Of a stretch of 64,000 nucleotides of DNA, positions 35,371 to 44,834 are shown piece by piece. Within the stretch, counting starts at the first letter, position 1. The number at the start of each line of letters is the position of its first letter. Made by a program: the position numbers and the translations under genes. The notes under the pieces are model-generated. The model saw nothing but the letters and a program-made list of their open reading frames with translations. It was not told the origin of the DNA and did not search any database. The stretch comes from Phallusia mammillata (taxonomy: Eukaryota; Chordata; Ascidiacea; Phlebobranchia; Ascidiidae). The stretch lies in the NCBI GenBank assembly GCA_003260075.1, contig QLIY01000562.1, positions 39,005 through 103,004 on the forward strand, in the 5' to 3' direction.

Positions 35371-38300
35371 CGACATGCTCGAAGGCGTAGACAAAGTAGG
35401 TGGAGGCATGGCGTGGTCACATGACACAATGCAACGATCTGATTGGTCACCTGAATGCCACGTTGTCATTTGATTGGTCGAGAATTCAGTTGCCATAGTT
35501 TGCGGGTGTCGACCTGGGTGTTGGTGGTTTTTTTCACTGTTTGGGCGATTTTGTGTTTTTATGCCTTCTAACTGGTTGACCGGTGTGCATTGAAGCATGA
35601 CAGGTCACGTGCAGGGGTCATTCCATTGAAAATTTGTACTTGTTCTTCAGGTTTTGCGGATTTTCGTTTTATCTCATACCCCACATAAATGCATGGGGGG
35701 GGGGCGTGCATTGAAGCATGACAGGTCACGTGCAGGGGTCATTCCATTAAAAATTTGAACTTGTTCCTCAGGTTTTGCGGATTTTCGTTTTATCTCATAC
35801 CCCACATAAATGCATGTCAACCATCGCATACAGAGTGTTTTAAATCCTTACAGCATGAAAATAAAACACAAATAATATTCAAATAACAAATCGGTGTTTC
35901 TGATGTAACAAGAAAAGGAATCGGTTTTGGTGCAAAATGATTTTTACATGCCAGTGTTTTCTAACACAAACTCTATTACTTTTGGATTTAAATTGTAACT
36001 TACTTGCCGTATAAATATGCCTCCGTATATTTACTTTGCGCGTTTGGGATTTTTGCAGGTGCTCAGTCCGTCATACAAACAGAAGAACGAGGACTTCCAC
36101 AAATTCTTCAAAACTCTTCCTGACACTGAACGACTGCTTGTGGGTGAGTAGTGTGTTTTATAATCAACGAATACATTGGAAAGGTATATATTCTGTCGAT
36201 TCATGAGGACCACCATGCGATAATTTAATGCGTTTATTTTTTGTTAAACATGACAAGAAAAAATTATGTATGACTGACTTGAACTTTACAACAACACCAA
36301 AAAAAAAAAAAAAAATTACAAAACTTCAGCCATCAAATGGGACAAAGTATATTAAAACGTTTGTCGTTTCAAAAGCATTCAAAATCACAAATATCTCATT
36401 TAATATTTTAAACCGTTGCATTGTAAGCGTTCCCCGATACAATGGTTTAAATTTAAACCTTATCAATGTTCCTCAAACGCAACATAGCTATGACATTTTG
36501 TTCATATTTTTACGTCCAGCTGTTATATGCCTAAAGCAGCACGAAGCCACATGCTGGCACTGGTTGTGAAAGTTCATGATATGTAAAGGGGGGGGGGATT
36601 TTTACATCACGAAGCCACATGCTGGCACTGGTTGTGAAAGTTCATGATATGTAAATGAGGCGGTTTCACATGTTGCAGTTTGTAAATGTTAAATTTTTCG
36701 ATTCCAGATCACACGTGTGCTCTTGTCAAGGACATTCTCATACAGGGAAGATTGTACGTCTCCCAAAACTTCGTCTGTTTCCACTCCAAGATCCTCAAAA
36801 TACAAACAGTTGTAAGTTTGAACCGAATTTGTTGCGCACTTTTTATTTGTTATCATTATGTTACATCAGTGGTTTTCGACCTTTTTCATGCCGCTACGCA
36901 ATTTACCAACCTAATGTACCTTGCGACACCCTTTCAAAAATGACCATATTTTTTTAATAATCACTAGAATAAACTCACACAGGTTGGAAACCACTGCATT
37001 ACACGACACAACACATGTTGACTCAATGTCATATTCAAGGTCATAAAACGCCCAAAATAATAATCGCAAACTTAACATTTGCCAGTCAAGGATCTAATTT
37101 TAAAAAAAATTCATTATTCCTTGTCCTGCTGCTGTGTGGCGTCACAATTAGTATGCAAATGGATAAGGAACGTCCTTTCCTATCTCATTGTCTTTCCTTC
37201 TATAAATAAAACGTTTTCCCATTGTCTTAGGTTTAGCGCAAAAAATTCCGCGAATCGCATGATTGGCAGCCTTGGTGCGTTCAATTATTGTGAATATATG
37301 AAGCTGAATTCAATATTCAGGCTTTCGAACATCTGTTTGTCGGCTTTGCCCTTTTATAACCCAACTGTAAAACCAGCAACGTGGCTCAATTGTATAACAT
37401 TGGGGTGGACGTTTTGTTTGAAATTGGAAGGGGGTTATTATTTATTAAACAGTAAATCAACAAATTATACTTTTGGCAACACTAGCCAATACTGCCGATC
37501 TCTTGTCACAAGCCGCACTGATGAGACCTTATTGGTCGAAACAATGTGCACTGTCTGCAGCTTAAACTTTAAGGAGGTTTAATCTGACATATGCTGGACA
37601 ACTATTTGTTTTGGTAAAGAAAATATGCGCATTCCACCGGAATTCCGGTAAAAAAACTGTTTACGTATTGTTAAACAAAATTAATCATCAAAACGGTACG
37701 CTTTTCTCCATTTTATATTTCAAACTGTTTTATTCGATCCCGAATTCCGAATTTTCACCCGAAAAAACCTTGTGTTGCAGATCCAGGTCGGGTTCAAGGA
37801 CATCACGACCTTGACGAAAGAGAAAACTGTTAAGGTCATTCCGAACGCGATCCAACTTCAAACTGTCAGCCGCGGTAAACTGACTTTCACAAGTTTCACG
37901 GCACGCGACCGAGCTTATCAACAAATCCATAAACTGTGGACCAACGCTCTGCAAGACAAGGTAGGCGAAGTTGGCTTGCAACTTTTTGTATTAGTTATGA
38001 ATAAATTGTTCTTTCCAAAGAACAAAATATAGAAAAGGCGTTACAGCATTTTGCTTGTTGTGATTGAAAAAAATCAAAAACAAGTTGTTATGCTTGAAAG
38101 AAAGAAACTTATTCTTTTGGTATCTTATAAATTTAGTGACGCCCGAAATTCAGTGAGGTTTTTGTGACGAAACAAACTATACAAAAGACGTTTAACTTCG
38201 CAATCTATGCGCTGTATAATCATGCTTGTAATCTAAGGGACTTGAATTTGCCGCAAGCCGCATCGCAAAGGTTATTTCACAACTTATTCGTATTAAAGAA

Positions 38301-41300
38301 CGCCCGCGGTGGGATTCGAACCCATGACTGTATTTTGTTGATTTTGACTCTTCGACCCTTGCTTTTGAAGTCTTTCTAAAAATCGATTAGACTTGATTTA
38401 ATCCAAAACATTTAAACCGGAACCTGAACGCACCGAAACGATTTTCATTCAACTCACATGTTTTAATCAGCCGATGACGCCCCAGGAATTATGGCGAAAT
38501 ATTCGGGACCGGGGGGGGGGCTATTTTGTTGATTTTGATTCTTCGACCCTTGCTTTTGAAGTCTTTCTGAAAATCGATTAGACTTGATTTAATCCGAAAC
38601 ATTTAAACCGGAACCTGAACGCTCCGGAACGATTTGTGCATTTCATCCAACTCACATGTGTTAATCAGCCGATGACGCCCCAGGAATTATGGCGAAATAT
38701 TCGGGACCAGTACGGACATTATCTGGGTTGCAGCTCTGATGACGATTACGTGAAACCCGACAAACATTTCAACTATTCAATGGGTAAGTTTGCTTGTTTG
38801 TTTTCAACGTTACAAGTTGTGACGCTTCAAGCTTTTGCAGAAGGCGAATCTGTGGATGGAAAGAACGAATCATATCACAGAGGAAAAACGAAGAAGAAGA
38901 ATTCACAACAGGTAAGAGACGTGCATGGGTTTCAAGTTTGTCTTTTTAGTTTCTTAAACTTACAACTTTCAAATGGATTTTGCAATTTCTTCATGTTTTT
39001 ACCACATCGAATAAGCTTCATTTTTTGATGACATGAGCATTTGCCGAAACGTTTGAACAATAAAGCATGTCGCTTTTTACGTCTATTTGGGCCGTTATTT
39101 TCACCATTAAACTTATGAACAGATCCGTGTATAGTGTTCCTTCATCCATGTTCATTGCAAAACCGAGCAGAAGTAACCAAGTGATTCAGTTAAACGGCGA
39201 TAAATATCAAATTTAAACTTTCTATTTGCAGCGCACCGGTCGCGCATCTAATAGTGACATCACAAAGGTTTCACAACAGAATGGAAGGATTCCTTTCGAC
39301 CACGAGAGGTTAGCGTCCATCATCGACCATTCGACAGGAGACGAAAAGTCTTCGTTCTCTGTGAGTAAACTCTGCTGGTTGATTGTGGTAAAAAAATTGG
39401 GGAGAAATTCTTCGAAAAACGCTAAAAGCTAAACTGGAGAAAACGCTTAAAAACTTTCCAAACCCCGGCATTGCTATCTGGTAATGATGTAATAAATGTA
39501 AAATTGCGTAATAATCGTGTTGGCGTCGTTTAAAATTCCCGCGTGAGAGGAACCGAAACAAAGCGAATATTTCTGTCACGAATTTAGCGCTAATCGGAAA
39601 GTTTTCGACAAAAAAATAATTGCAGCCGTCACGTGTTCTCTAGCGGTGTCACGTGGTCCGGCCACGTCGGTCGAACCGAAACTACGTCACTACAACACGC
39701 GTGACAGTGCTTGAGTGTGTTTGTGTATGTGTGCTTGTGTTTGTTTGTTTGTGTGTGTGTGTGTGTGTGTGCGTTTGTTTGTTTGTTCGTGTGTGTTTGT
39801 TTGTTTGTTTGTTCGTGTGTGTGTGTGTGTGTGCGTTTGTTTGTTTGTTCGTGTGTGTGTGTGTGTGTTTGTTTGTTCGTGTGTGTTTGTTTGTTTGTTC
39901 GTGTGTGTGTGTGCAAGAAGTTGGAAAAGGATTTAGGAATTTCAGTTTTACACAAACTTAATCCGTTTTTTATTGCAAACTCCGCATTGCAGGGTTCAAT
40001 GGACGACCGTGAGTTGTTTGACGACGACGATTCATTGCCGAATGAGAACGGACAGATTTGTGAGGAAGAATGCGAAGATGCCGGTAAATTCGATAAAATA
40101 TTTGTAATTTCAAACGTAAAACATTATCAGGACGTTTCGCAACCTTTATTCAAGCAACGAATATTTGCTTTTATCCAAAGTTTTGTTCGTTCAACAACTC
40201 GCTAATAACGCCCCCCAGTAATTTGTTGTGGTAATGTTAAGTCTTTTTCTTGTACCAGGTCCAGCTGACCACCCAATCCCGTGTTTCAAGCGAACTTACC
40301 TCCAGAAAACTTTCAACGTTTCCGTCGAACTTTTATTTGATACCATATATGGTGCTAACTGTCCATTTTGGAAAAACCACCTCAGCAAAGAAGCCACTGG
40401 TGAGTAGGGTTCAAACTTGTGACACAAATTCGTCGCGAAGGCTGAAAAATATGGGTATTTAGCTAGGATTTGTTTGACTAATAAGTTTATAAAGCTCTTC
40501 TGGCAAATGTTTTTATTCCGACGTTTGTATCGTGCACTGTACTAGTCGCTTGTTATTTACCACGATAAAAGCGACCTGTATATAGGACGTCGAAACGTCG
40601 GTATTAAAATACATTTGCCAGAAAAGCTTTATAAACTTGATATTATGCCTGGCAGCAACAGCTTATATATTATTTGACTATTATTGGCAATGTGAAAATG
40701 TCGATGTTGAGGCGGACACATGTGAACCTGCACTATATATCCAGCAACATGCAAATCACCCGTTTGCTTTGGCTTGTTGCAAAATAGTGAAAAGAAAACT
40801 CTATTTTTCCCACACAAGTTGTGACTTTTAAGAATCACTTGTACACTTCAATTCGTTTTACTTTGCAGATATTACAGTCGGTCAGTGGAAATGTGACAAC
40901 TCACAGTACGAGGGGCATCAGGTTCGCGTGCTTGAATATATTTTGATGCTTTCAAATCCGCTCGGTCCGAAAACTTCGAAAGTCACCGAAACACAGGTGG
41001 GTCATTTTTTCCGATTTGAGCTTGTACTGACATTATCGAAACAATTTGGAATTTTGCTCGACTTTTTTTCAAAACTCAAGCAAGTTTCCGTAAATATCCA
41101 CTACACTTTGAACGCGTTTATGTGACAATGTTGAAACGAAAAGCAATCTTTGCTAATACCCTGCCTGGTGTGACTTGATTTGCAGTTTTGTTCTTAATTA
41201 AGCGAGCTCCATGTGTTTTTTCTCTTTTTTGGTATTTTTTTACGATCTAGACCAGTGGTTGTTAACCATTTTTTTCACGGCCGAACCCCTATGATATTCT

Positions 41301-44300
41301 TAAGCTTTTGGTCGAACCCTAACAAGTCACATTCTATAGGTTTCTAACTCATTTTGTGCTTTTGACCATACGTTTTTGCTGCCAACAAAGGTTCATTGTT
41401 TTGGTGCTTACGAACAATGCGCACAGTGTTCTTTGTTACGTCAAATAACTTAGAACTCAGTTACAACCTTCCAATGTTTTGCCATCCAACAAATAAAAAT
41501 TTCTTTTTTAGGGACTATATACAACTATAGTTTGATTAAAACGTTTGCCGGTTTTTTTTTACTTCCTTCGTCGAACTCCTGATCCGGGGGTACTGAACTC
41601 CTGGGGTTCGATCGAACCCAAGTTACGAACCACTGATCTAGACATTAAACTTTTTCGCCACTAGGTTTGGTACAAGGAGAGCACCGCTGGATGGAGCTAT
41701 GGAGTTGATTGCATCGCTCAAATGCACGGCGTGCCATATTGCGATTATTTCACCACAATCATGAGATACTGCATGAGAAAAATCACCAAAGACTCATGTG
41801 AACTCAGGTCAGTTTGTACGCGGGTTTTTGTTGCAAATGTCGCAAGTTATGCATGATTTGAATCCTAAATTGAAACCATGCGCAGCATAAATTTGCTTGC
41901 TCTGTATTTAGAGGCAGTTAAACTGTTTAAACTTTCGACAAACTAAAAAGCTAATTTTGCAACGACATGCATGTTATGCAAAAGTTACATAAACTTGCTG
42001 CTTTTTGGTGACAAATAAAATCAGAACAAGGTCTAACGTGGCCATTTGCAACCGCTATTCGTCACAAGCCCAGTAACATGCGATGATGATCGGTGCGCTT
42101 TGTTTACGCGAATAATTTGGCCACACCTAACCATCTGTCTATATATAAGCTATTGCTGCCAGGCATAGTATCAAGTTTAAAGGGCTCTTCTGGCAAATGT
42201 CTTCGTCAGGGTTAACCATATGTCGTGGCGCATGAGTTTCACAGAACCGGTGACTAAAATTGAAATAAACTTTACCTGCACGAAGTTCTCTTTACATGCA
42301 ACTTATCAGGCACGTTGTGGTTTGTGTTGCACTGTATACATCAGTGTGTTGTTTTAGGTTGGAATCTGTTGTAAAGTTTAAATGTTTTTTACATTTCAGG
42401 GTTTCTGCCGATATTAAGTTTAACAAGACGCCGTGGGGATTGGTCAAAAACTTTATTGAGAAGAACGCTTACAGCGGGATCGATGAAAACTTCACTAAAC
42501 TGGGTAAGCCGCCATCCAACATTTGCTGTGCAGTTGTACAGTTTGAATGTTTTGATACAAGCCACATAAACTGCATCTTTTCTTACTTTTTTGCCAAACC
42601 AAGCGTTCTGCTAACAGTTAGTTAGCTGCTAACTCAATAACCATAACGGTTACTGTAATCCAGGGGTTCTTAACCAGGGGTGCACGCACCCCCAAGGGGT
42701 GCGAGAACTGTTCCTAGGGGGTGCGGGGATNNNNNNNNNNNNNNNNNNNNNNNNNNNNNNNNNNNNNNNNNNNNNNNNNNNNNNNGAAGGTGGAGCGAAA
42801 ATTGGTTGGTGATTTGGAAGGGGGTGCGAAAATTGGTTGGTGATTTGAAAGGGGTGCAGCAAGGAAAAAAGGTTAAGAACCACTGCTGTAATCCAATGTT
42901 TGAACTTTTTTATTACACTTTGTAATTCATGCAACAGTAACATAAAAAATAAAAATAATACAACAACTGTACCGCCATAGGACCGTTTAATGTTGTCAGC
43001 CACAATTGTACCGCCATATGATCTTTTAATGTTGTCAGCCACAATTGTACCGCCATGTGATCCTTTAATGTTGTCAGCCACAATTGTACCGCCATGTGAT
43101 CCTTTAATGTTGTCAGCCACAATTGTACCGCCATAGGATCATTTAATGTTGTCAGCGACAATTGTACCGCCATAGGATCGTTTAATGTTGTCAGTTCCAA
43201 TACGTCACCACATGCATTTTCTTATCCCAGGCCCGGAGCTGGAGGAATATTTCGAGCTACAGAAACGTCATCAACTACGTCAATCTTTAGCTTCCGAACC
43301 CGCCATTTGCACTTTCCCACGCCAGCGACTCTCTGTCGCATCTAGTGGCGACAAAAAGCGTGCTACGAGCGAAGAAATTCTACAACACCAAATTAACCCT
43401 GCAACTGGTCAGTGATACTTCATGATCCTAAATCATTGACTTGAAACAAAAGATTACAAACAAATTTTCTACACTGCATAGAAGTGGTTTGGATTTAGGA
43501 GCGTTATAAATTGTTCATGAACTGTTTTTGTCTAATTATAACTGATCTCTAACAATGTCATTGTTGAAAAATAGATGTTAAGAGCGCATGCTGTATTATT
43601 CAAACGTTTTGGCAAATGCTCATACTATCATCAGTGATATGAAGGCCACATCAATTGCATCAGACAAGCATGTCGCTTTTTCCGTCTATTTGGGCCGTTA
43701 TTTGCACCATTAAACTTTGCATAAGATTTTGTACAAAAGCTGCAAATGAAAACCTCATGCCATTTTATGCCGGTATCAACTCATGTAACTTTGCCACAAC
43801 GCAAGTTAGTCCAGCCTCACATGTTTATTGTTGCAGCAGCAAACCAGCTCTTAGCGAACGGTGACGTGCGAACCGGAGCAGCAGGGAACGGCGTTGTCAT
43901 AGCAGCGCCCTCCACTTCCCCACTTGCCGTGCCGTCACGTGATCACAACAACAACAATGGTCACGTGACCAAGCTGTCAGCCAACGACCACTTGACCCGT
44001 AGGTGGCGCACCGGAGCAGTGGTGTTTATGTGAGTCAAGATGTGATTTCTATGTTATGCTATTCTATTACCTTATGCAAATAGAATTATAAACAAGTTAT
44101 TAATAAACATAAATATGAAACATACATCACTATTTCACATAAGCTAGTCACATAAGTCAACACAACAACCACTGAACTTAACATGCTGAGCTCAAGCAAG
44201 TTGCCACATGCACAAAATCACTCAAGCATTAAAATCAATCTTGCATAAATAAACACAAAATAAATAAATTTAATTGGGGAACAAAGTTAACAATTCTTAT

Positions 44301-44834
44301 GTTAAAATTGACCGTATTTTGTTTCTTGTGCAGATTTTCGTTGTTGATCTTCAGCAATTATTCCTTGTATCAGCGGTTGAACTCACTAGAGGAAGTTCAC
44401 GCATCAAAATCGAGTTTGCAATTTGCAGATGTCGGTCAAACTAAACAACAAAACAGGTGAAATACACTAGAACCACGTGATCTGTACGACGGTTGTGATT
44501 GGCTGATGTTGACATGAGTGCAAAATTATGTCGAGTATTAATCAAATTGCCATTTTTCCTCCCAGTGTTTACGACATGGTCGATCCGAAACTTTTATCCT
44601 CAACCGAACGTTTAAAGTTACTGGAGCGGAGACTTACTAGCCTCGAAACAGCCGTAGCCGATCACGTGACCGCGGAAGGCGAGCGGTGGCGACACCTAGC
44701 GGATAATTGGCGAGAGTTGGACAAAAAGGTTTGTGTCATAATTTTGTTGTTGCAATCCGATGTCAATTTAGCCATTGTTTGTGCAGATTGACGTCATTTT
44801 GTCAAAACTCGATGAAACCGAAATCACCACGTAA
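22856..44834 (+). CDS. gramd1: GRAMD1/Aster sterol-transfer protein, 23 coding exons in this form
   Basis: Exons: 22856-22926, 23611-23739, 24176-24287, 25578-25641, 26764-26915, 28394-28552, 28663-28683, 36059-36143, 36708-36811, 37781-37960, 38669-38783, 38841-38911, 39232-39360, 39993-40083, 40259-40399, 40869-40996, 41665-41807, 42400-42503, 43231-43407, 43837-44029, 44334-44456, 44566-44728, 44787-44834. They sum to 2703 nt, a 900-aa protein plus stop, with AG/GT borders and agreeing phases throughout. Domain order is disordered N-terminus, GRAM, linker, VASt/ASTER, membrane segment and short tail, as in vertebrate GRAMD1A-C, which are somewhat shorter. The family sits in the ER, binds the plasma membrane through GRAM, and moves cholesterol through the ASTER domain. 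Alternative first exons at 18050 and 34383 would give about 1063 and 879 aa. Family assignment is firm; exact N-termini are not. Confidence 0.9.
23611..28552 (+). CDS. gramd1: GRAMD1 N-terminal exons 2-6 (disordered region)
   Basis: Exons 23611-23739, 24176-24287, 25578-25641, 26764-26915 and 28394-28552 encode an acidic stretch ([16 protein letters not shown]), then Ser/Thr/Pro-rich sequence including a TPSPSPSSQ patch like the SP/TP-rich N-terminus of vertebrate GRAMD1B, and end in a basic SRKKK. Phases are 2, 2, 0, 1, 0, 0. Bases between these exons are introns with nothing else identified. Confidence 0.75.
28663..28683 (+). CDS. gramd1: 21-nt micro-exon, RSGSWYN
   Basis: TTTATTACAG|AGATCGGG...TACAAT|GTGAGT encodes seven residues, phase 0 on both sides. 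SWYN directly precedes VLSPSYKQ in the joined product, as SWYN/S precedes VLSPTYKQ in vertebrate GRAMD1. That supports an exon this small. Confidence 0.85.
28838..29022. repeat. Direct near-duplicate around G10 at 28927-28936
   Basis: CTAAATGCTAAAGTAAACTT to CACCTAACG is present on both sides of ten Gs with small differences. It lies in the long intron after the micro-exon. Confidence 0.88.
29900..30009. repeat. Direct near-duplicate around G12 at 29949-29960
   Basis: CTAGTTGAGGACTTGGGAAT to GCTGCGTTTGT is repeated after the G run. The left copy starts TTAGTTGAGG. Confidence 0.85.
30251..30801. repeat. Island bounded by G72 and G13, duplicated downstream
   Basis: Bases 30323-30474 lie between a 72-G run and a 13-G run and match 30651-30801 with a few substitutions. 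The island looks like an orphan second-allele contig placed between two gaps. Confidence 0.85.
31460..31731. repeat. Direct near-duplicate around G10 at 31591-31600
   Basis: GTTAATCAGGTTAAACT... to ...CTAATTGTGATTGAA is present on both sides, with several substitutions and short indels, separated by exactly ten Gs. Confidence 0.88.
31745..31880. promoter_or_regulatory. GC-rich patch with E-box and CRE, possible alternative promoter
   Basis: Within AT-rich intron sequence this stretch is GC-rich and contains AGCACGTGACC and TGTGACGTCACAA. It could be the promoter or a 5' untranslated exon for alternative first exon 3 about 2.5 kb downstream. Inference from composition and motifs only. Confidence 0.25.
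34383..35027 (+). CDS. gramd1: Alternative first exon 3 of GRAMD1 gene
   Basis: The ATG at 34383 has an in-frame TGA upstream at 34353. 215 codons follow, ending GAACTCAAG|GTAGTT in phase 0, which fits the acceptor at 36059 and gives ...[12 protein letters not shown]. Candidate upstream acceptors are in the wrong phase to receive the micro-exon, so this is a first exon rather than an internal one. It encodes a Ser-rich segment ([13 protein letters not shown]), SP/TP sites and a strongly basic end ([14 protein letters not shown]). Splicing from here skips all exons from 22856 to 28683. Vertebrate GRAMD1 genes also use alternative N-termini. Confidence 0.8.
35314..35370. other. Run of 57 G, probable gap stand-in
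   Basis: Pure G run in the intron after exon 35027. No duplicate flanks are visible, so it fits a positive-size gap rather than an overlap joint. Any open frame through it is meaningless. Confidence 0.7.
35583..35815. repeat. Direct near-duplicate around G10 at 35695-35704
   Basis: GTGCATTGAAGCATGACAGG to CACATAAATGCAT occurs on both sides with three or four base changes. Intronic. Confidence 0.9.
36059..37960 (+). CDS. gramd1: GRAMD1 exons encoding the GRAM domain
   Basis: Exons 36059-36143, 36708-36811 and 37781-37960. They read [20 protein letters not shown], then [36 protein letters not shown], and [16 protein letters not shown] followed by [12 protein letters not shown] and [11 protein letters not shown]. 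This follows vertebrate GRAMD1 nearly position by position, including the lipid-binding GRAM fold core and the Lys-rich TKEKT loop. GRAM domains of this family recognise phosphatidylserine and accessible cholesterol at the plasma membrane. The intron between the first two exons has a G10 duplicate (36541-36655) and the intron before 37781 has a small element at 36868-36996. Confidence 0.95.
36541..36655. repeat. Direct duplicate (47 bp x 2) around G10 at 36588-36597
   Basis: ACGAAGCCACATGCTGGCAC to GATATGTAAA is identical on both sides of ten Gs. Confidence 0.9.
36868..36996. mobile_element. Short hAT-like element in intron
   Basis: Starts CAGTGGTTTTCGACC and ends GGTTGGAAACCACTG. The 8-bp flanks agree at 5 of 8, so the target duplication is weak or decayed. 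Confidence 0.65.
38330..38709. repeat. gramd1: Direct near-duplicate around G10 at 38511-38520, copying part of an exon
   Basis: The left copy ends with 38471-38510, the first 40 bases of the exon at 38669 (CCGATGACGCCCCAGGAATT...), then ten Gs, then the sequence restarts 198 bp upstream in the repeat. Only the right copy gives a complete exon. The partial left copy should not be annotated as a real exon. Confidence 0.9.
38669..40083 (+). CDS. gramd1: GRAMD1 exons of the GRAM-VASt linker
   Basis: Exons 38669-38783, 38841-38911, 39232-39360 and 39993-40083. The first closes the GRAM region ([16 protein letters not shown], then a DDDYV acidic cluster that mirrors DDEDYVPPDD in vertebrates). 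The rest are polar, with a KTKKKNSQQ basic patch and an acidic [19 protein letters not shown]. The 57-bp intron between the first two exons is very short. The TG/GTTT microsatellite lies in the intron before 39993. Confidence 0.9.
39714..39914. repeat. TG / GTTT microsatellite
   Basis: About 200 bp of alternating GT and GTTT/GTTC units inside a GRAMD1 intron. Long Cys/Val/Phe open frames here are only a product of the repeat. Confidence 0.95.
40259..42503 (+). CDS. gramd1: GRAMD1 exons encoding the VASt/ASTER domain
   Basis: Exons 40259-40399, 40869-40996, 41665-41807 and 42400-42503. They read [19 protein letters not shown], then [70 protein letters not shown] and [18 protein letters not shown]. 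Each block aligns by eye with vertebrate GRAMD1 (for example NPLGPKTAPVTETQ and KQPWGLVKTFIEKN). In the family this domain holds one sterol molecule and carries it to the ER. The third exon has a hAT-like insertion ending 29 bp before its acceptor. Confidence 0.95.
40483..40638. mobile_element. Foldback element, arms about 50 bp
   Basis: AAGTTTATAAAGCTCTTCTG...TTATTCCGACGTTTG pairs with ...CGAAACGTCGGTATT...CAGAAAAGCTTTATAAACTT. Related pieces lie near 42176-42210 and 55000-55046, and weaker ones near 30090-30150. Intronic. Confidence 0.75.
41253..41635. mobile_element. hAT-like element with exact target duplication, next to a splice acceptor
   Basis: 383 bp, starting CAGTGGTTGTTAACC and ending GTTACGAACCACTG, flanked by ATCTAGAC on both sides (41245-41252 and 41636-41643). 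The exon at 41665 starts 29 bp after the element ends. Confidence 0.9.
42661..42885. mobile_element. hAT-like element with exact target duplication and an N gap
   Basis: Starts CAGGGGTTCTTAACC and ends GGTTAAGAACCACTG, flanked by CTGTAATC on both sides (42653-42660 and 42886-42893). Bases 42731-42785 are 55 Ns, probably an internal GGGTGCGA-rich tandem that could not be assembled. Confidence 0.9.
42969..43202. repeat. 39-bp tandem array, 6 copies
   Basis: The unit starts GTACCGCCATATGATC and ends CAGCCACAATT, at 42969, 43008, 43047, 43086, 43125 and 43164. Because 39 is a multiple of 3, it gives repeated 13-residue frames on the minus strand, but it lies within a GRAMD1 intron and ends about 28 bp before the exon at 43231. 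Confidence 0.95.
43231..44834 (+). CDS. gramd1: GRAMD1 C-terminal exons: end of VASt, linker, membrane anchor, tail
   Basis: Exons 43231-43407, 43837-44029, 44334-44456, 44566-44728 and 44787-44834. The first begins [11 protein letters not shown], closing the VASt region (GLEDYF in vertebrates); a Ser/Ala-rich linker follows. [20 protein letters not shown] is the single membrane segment, split across two exons, as expected for the ER anchor. Then comes a coiled-coil-like helix ([20 protein letters not shown]) and the end [12 protein letters not shown]. The donor at 43407 is GTCAGT, not the usual GTAAGT type, but phase and protein fit. Confidence 0.88.

Noticed and set aside
39629..40205. Long Cys/Val/Phe-rich and Thr/His-rich open frames
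   Set aside because: They are translations of the TG/GTTT microsatellite; only 39993-40083 within this span is a real exon.
42969..43202. CRISPR-like array
   Set aside because: Units are contiguous with no spacers and the DNA is eukaryotic and intronic.
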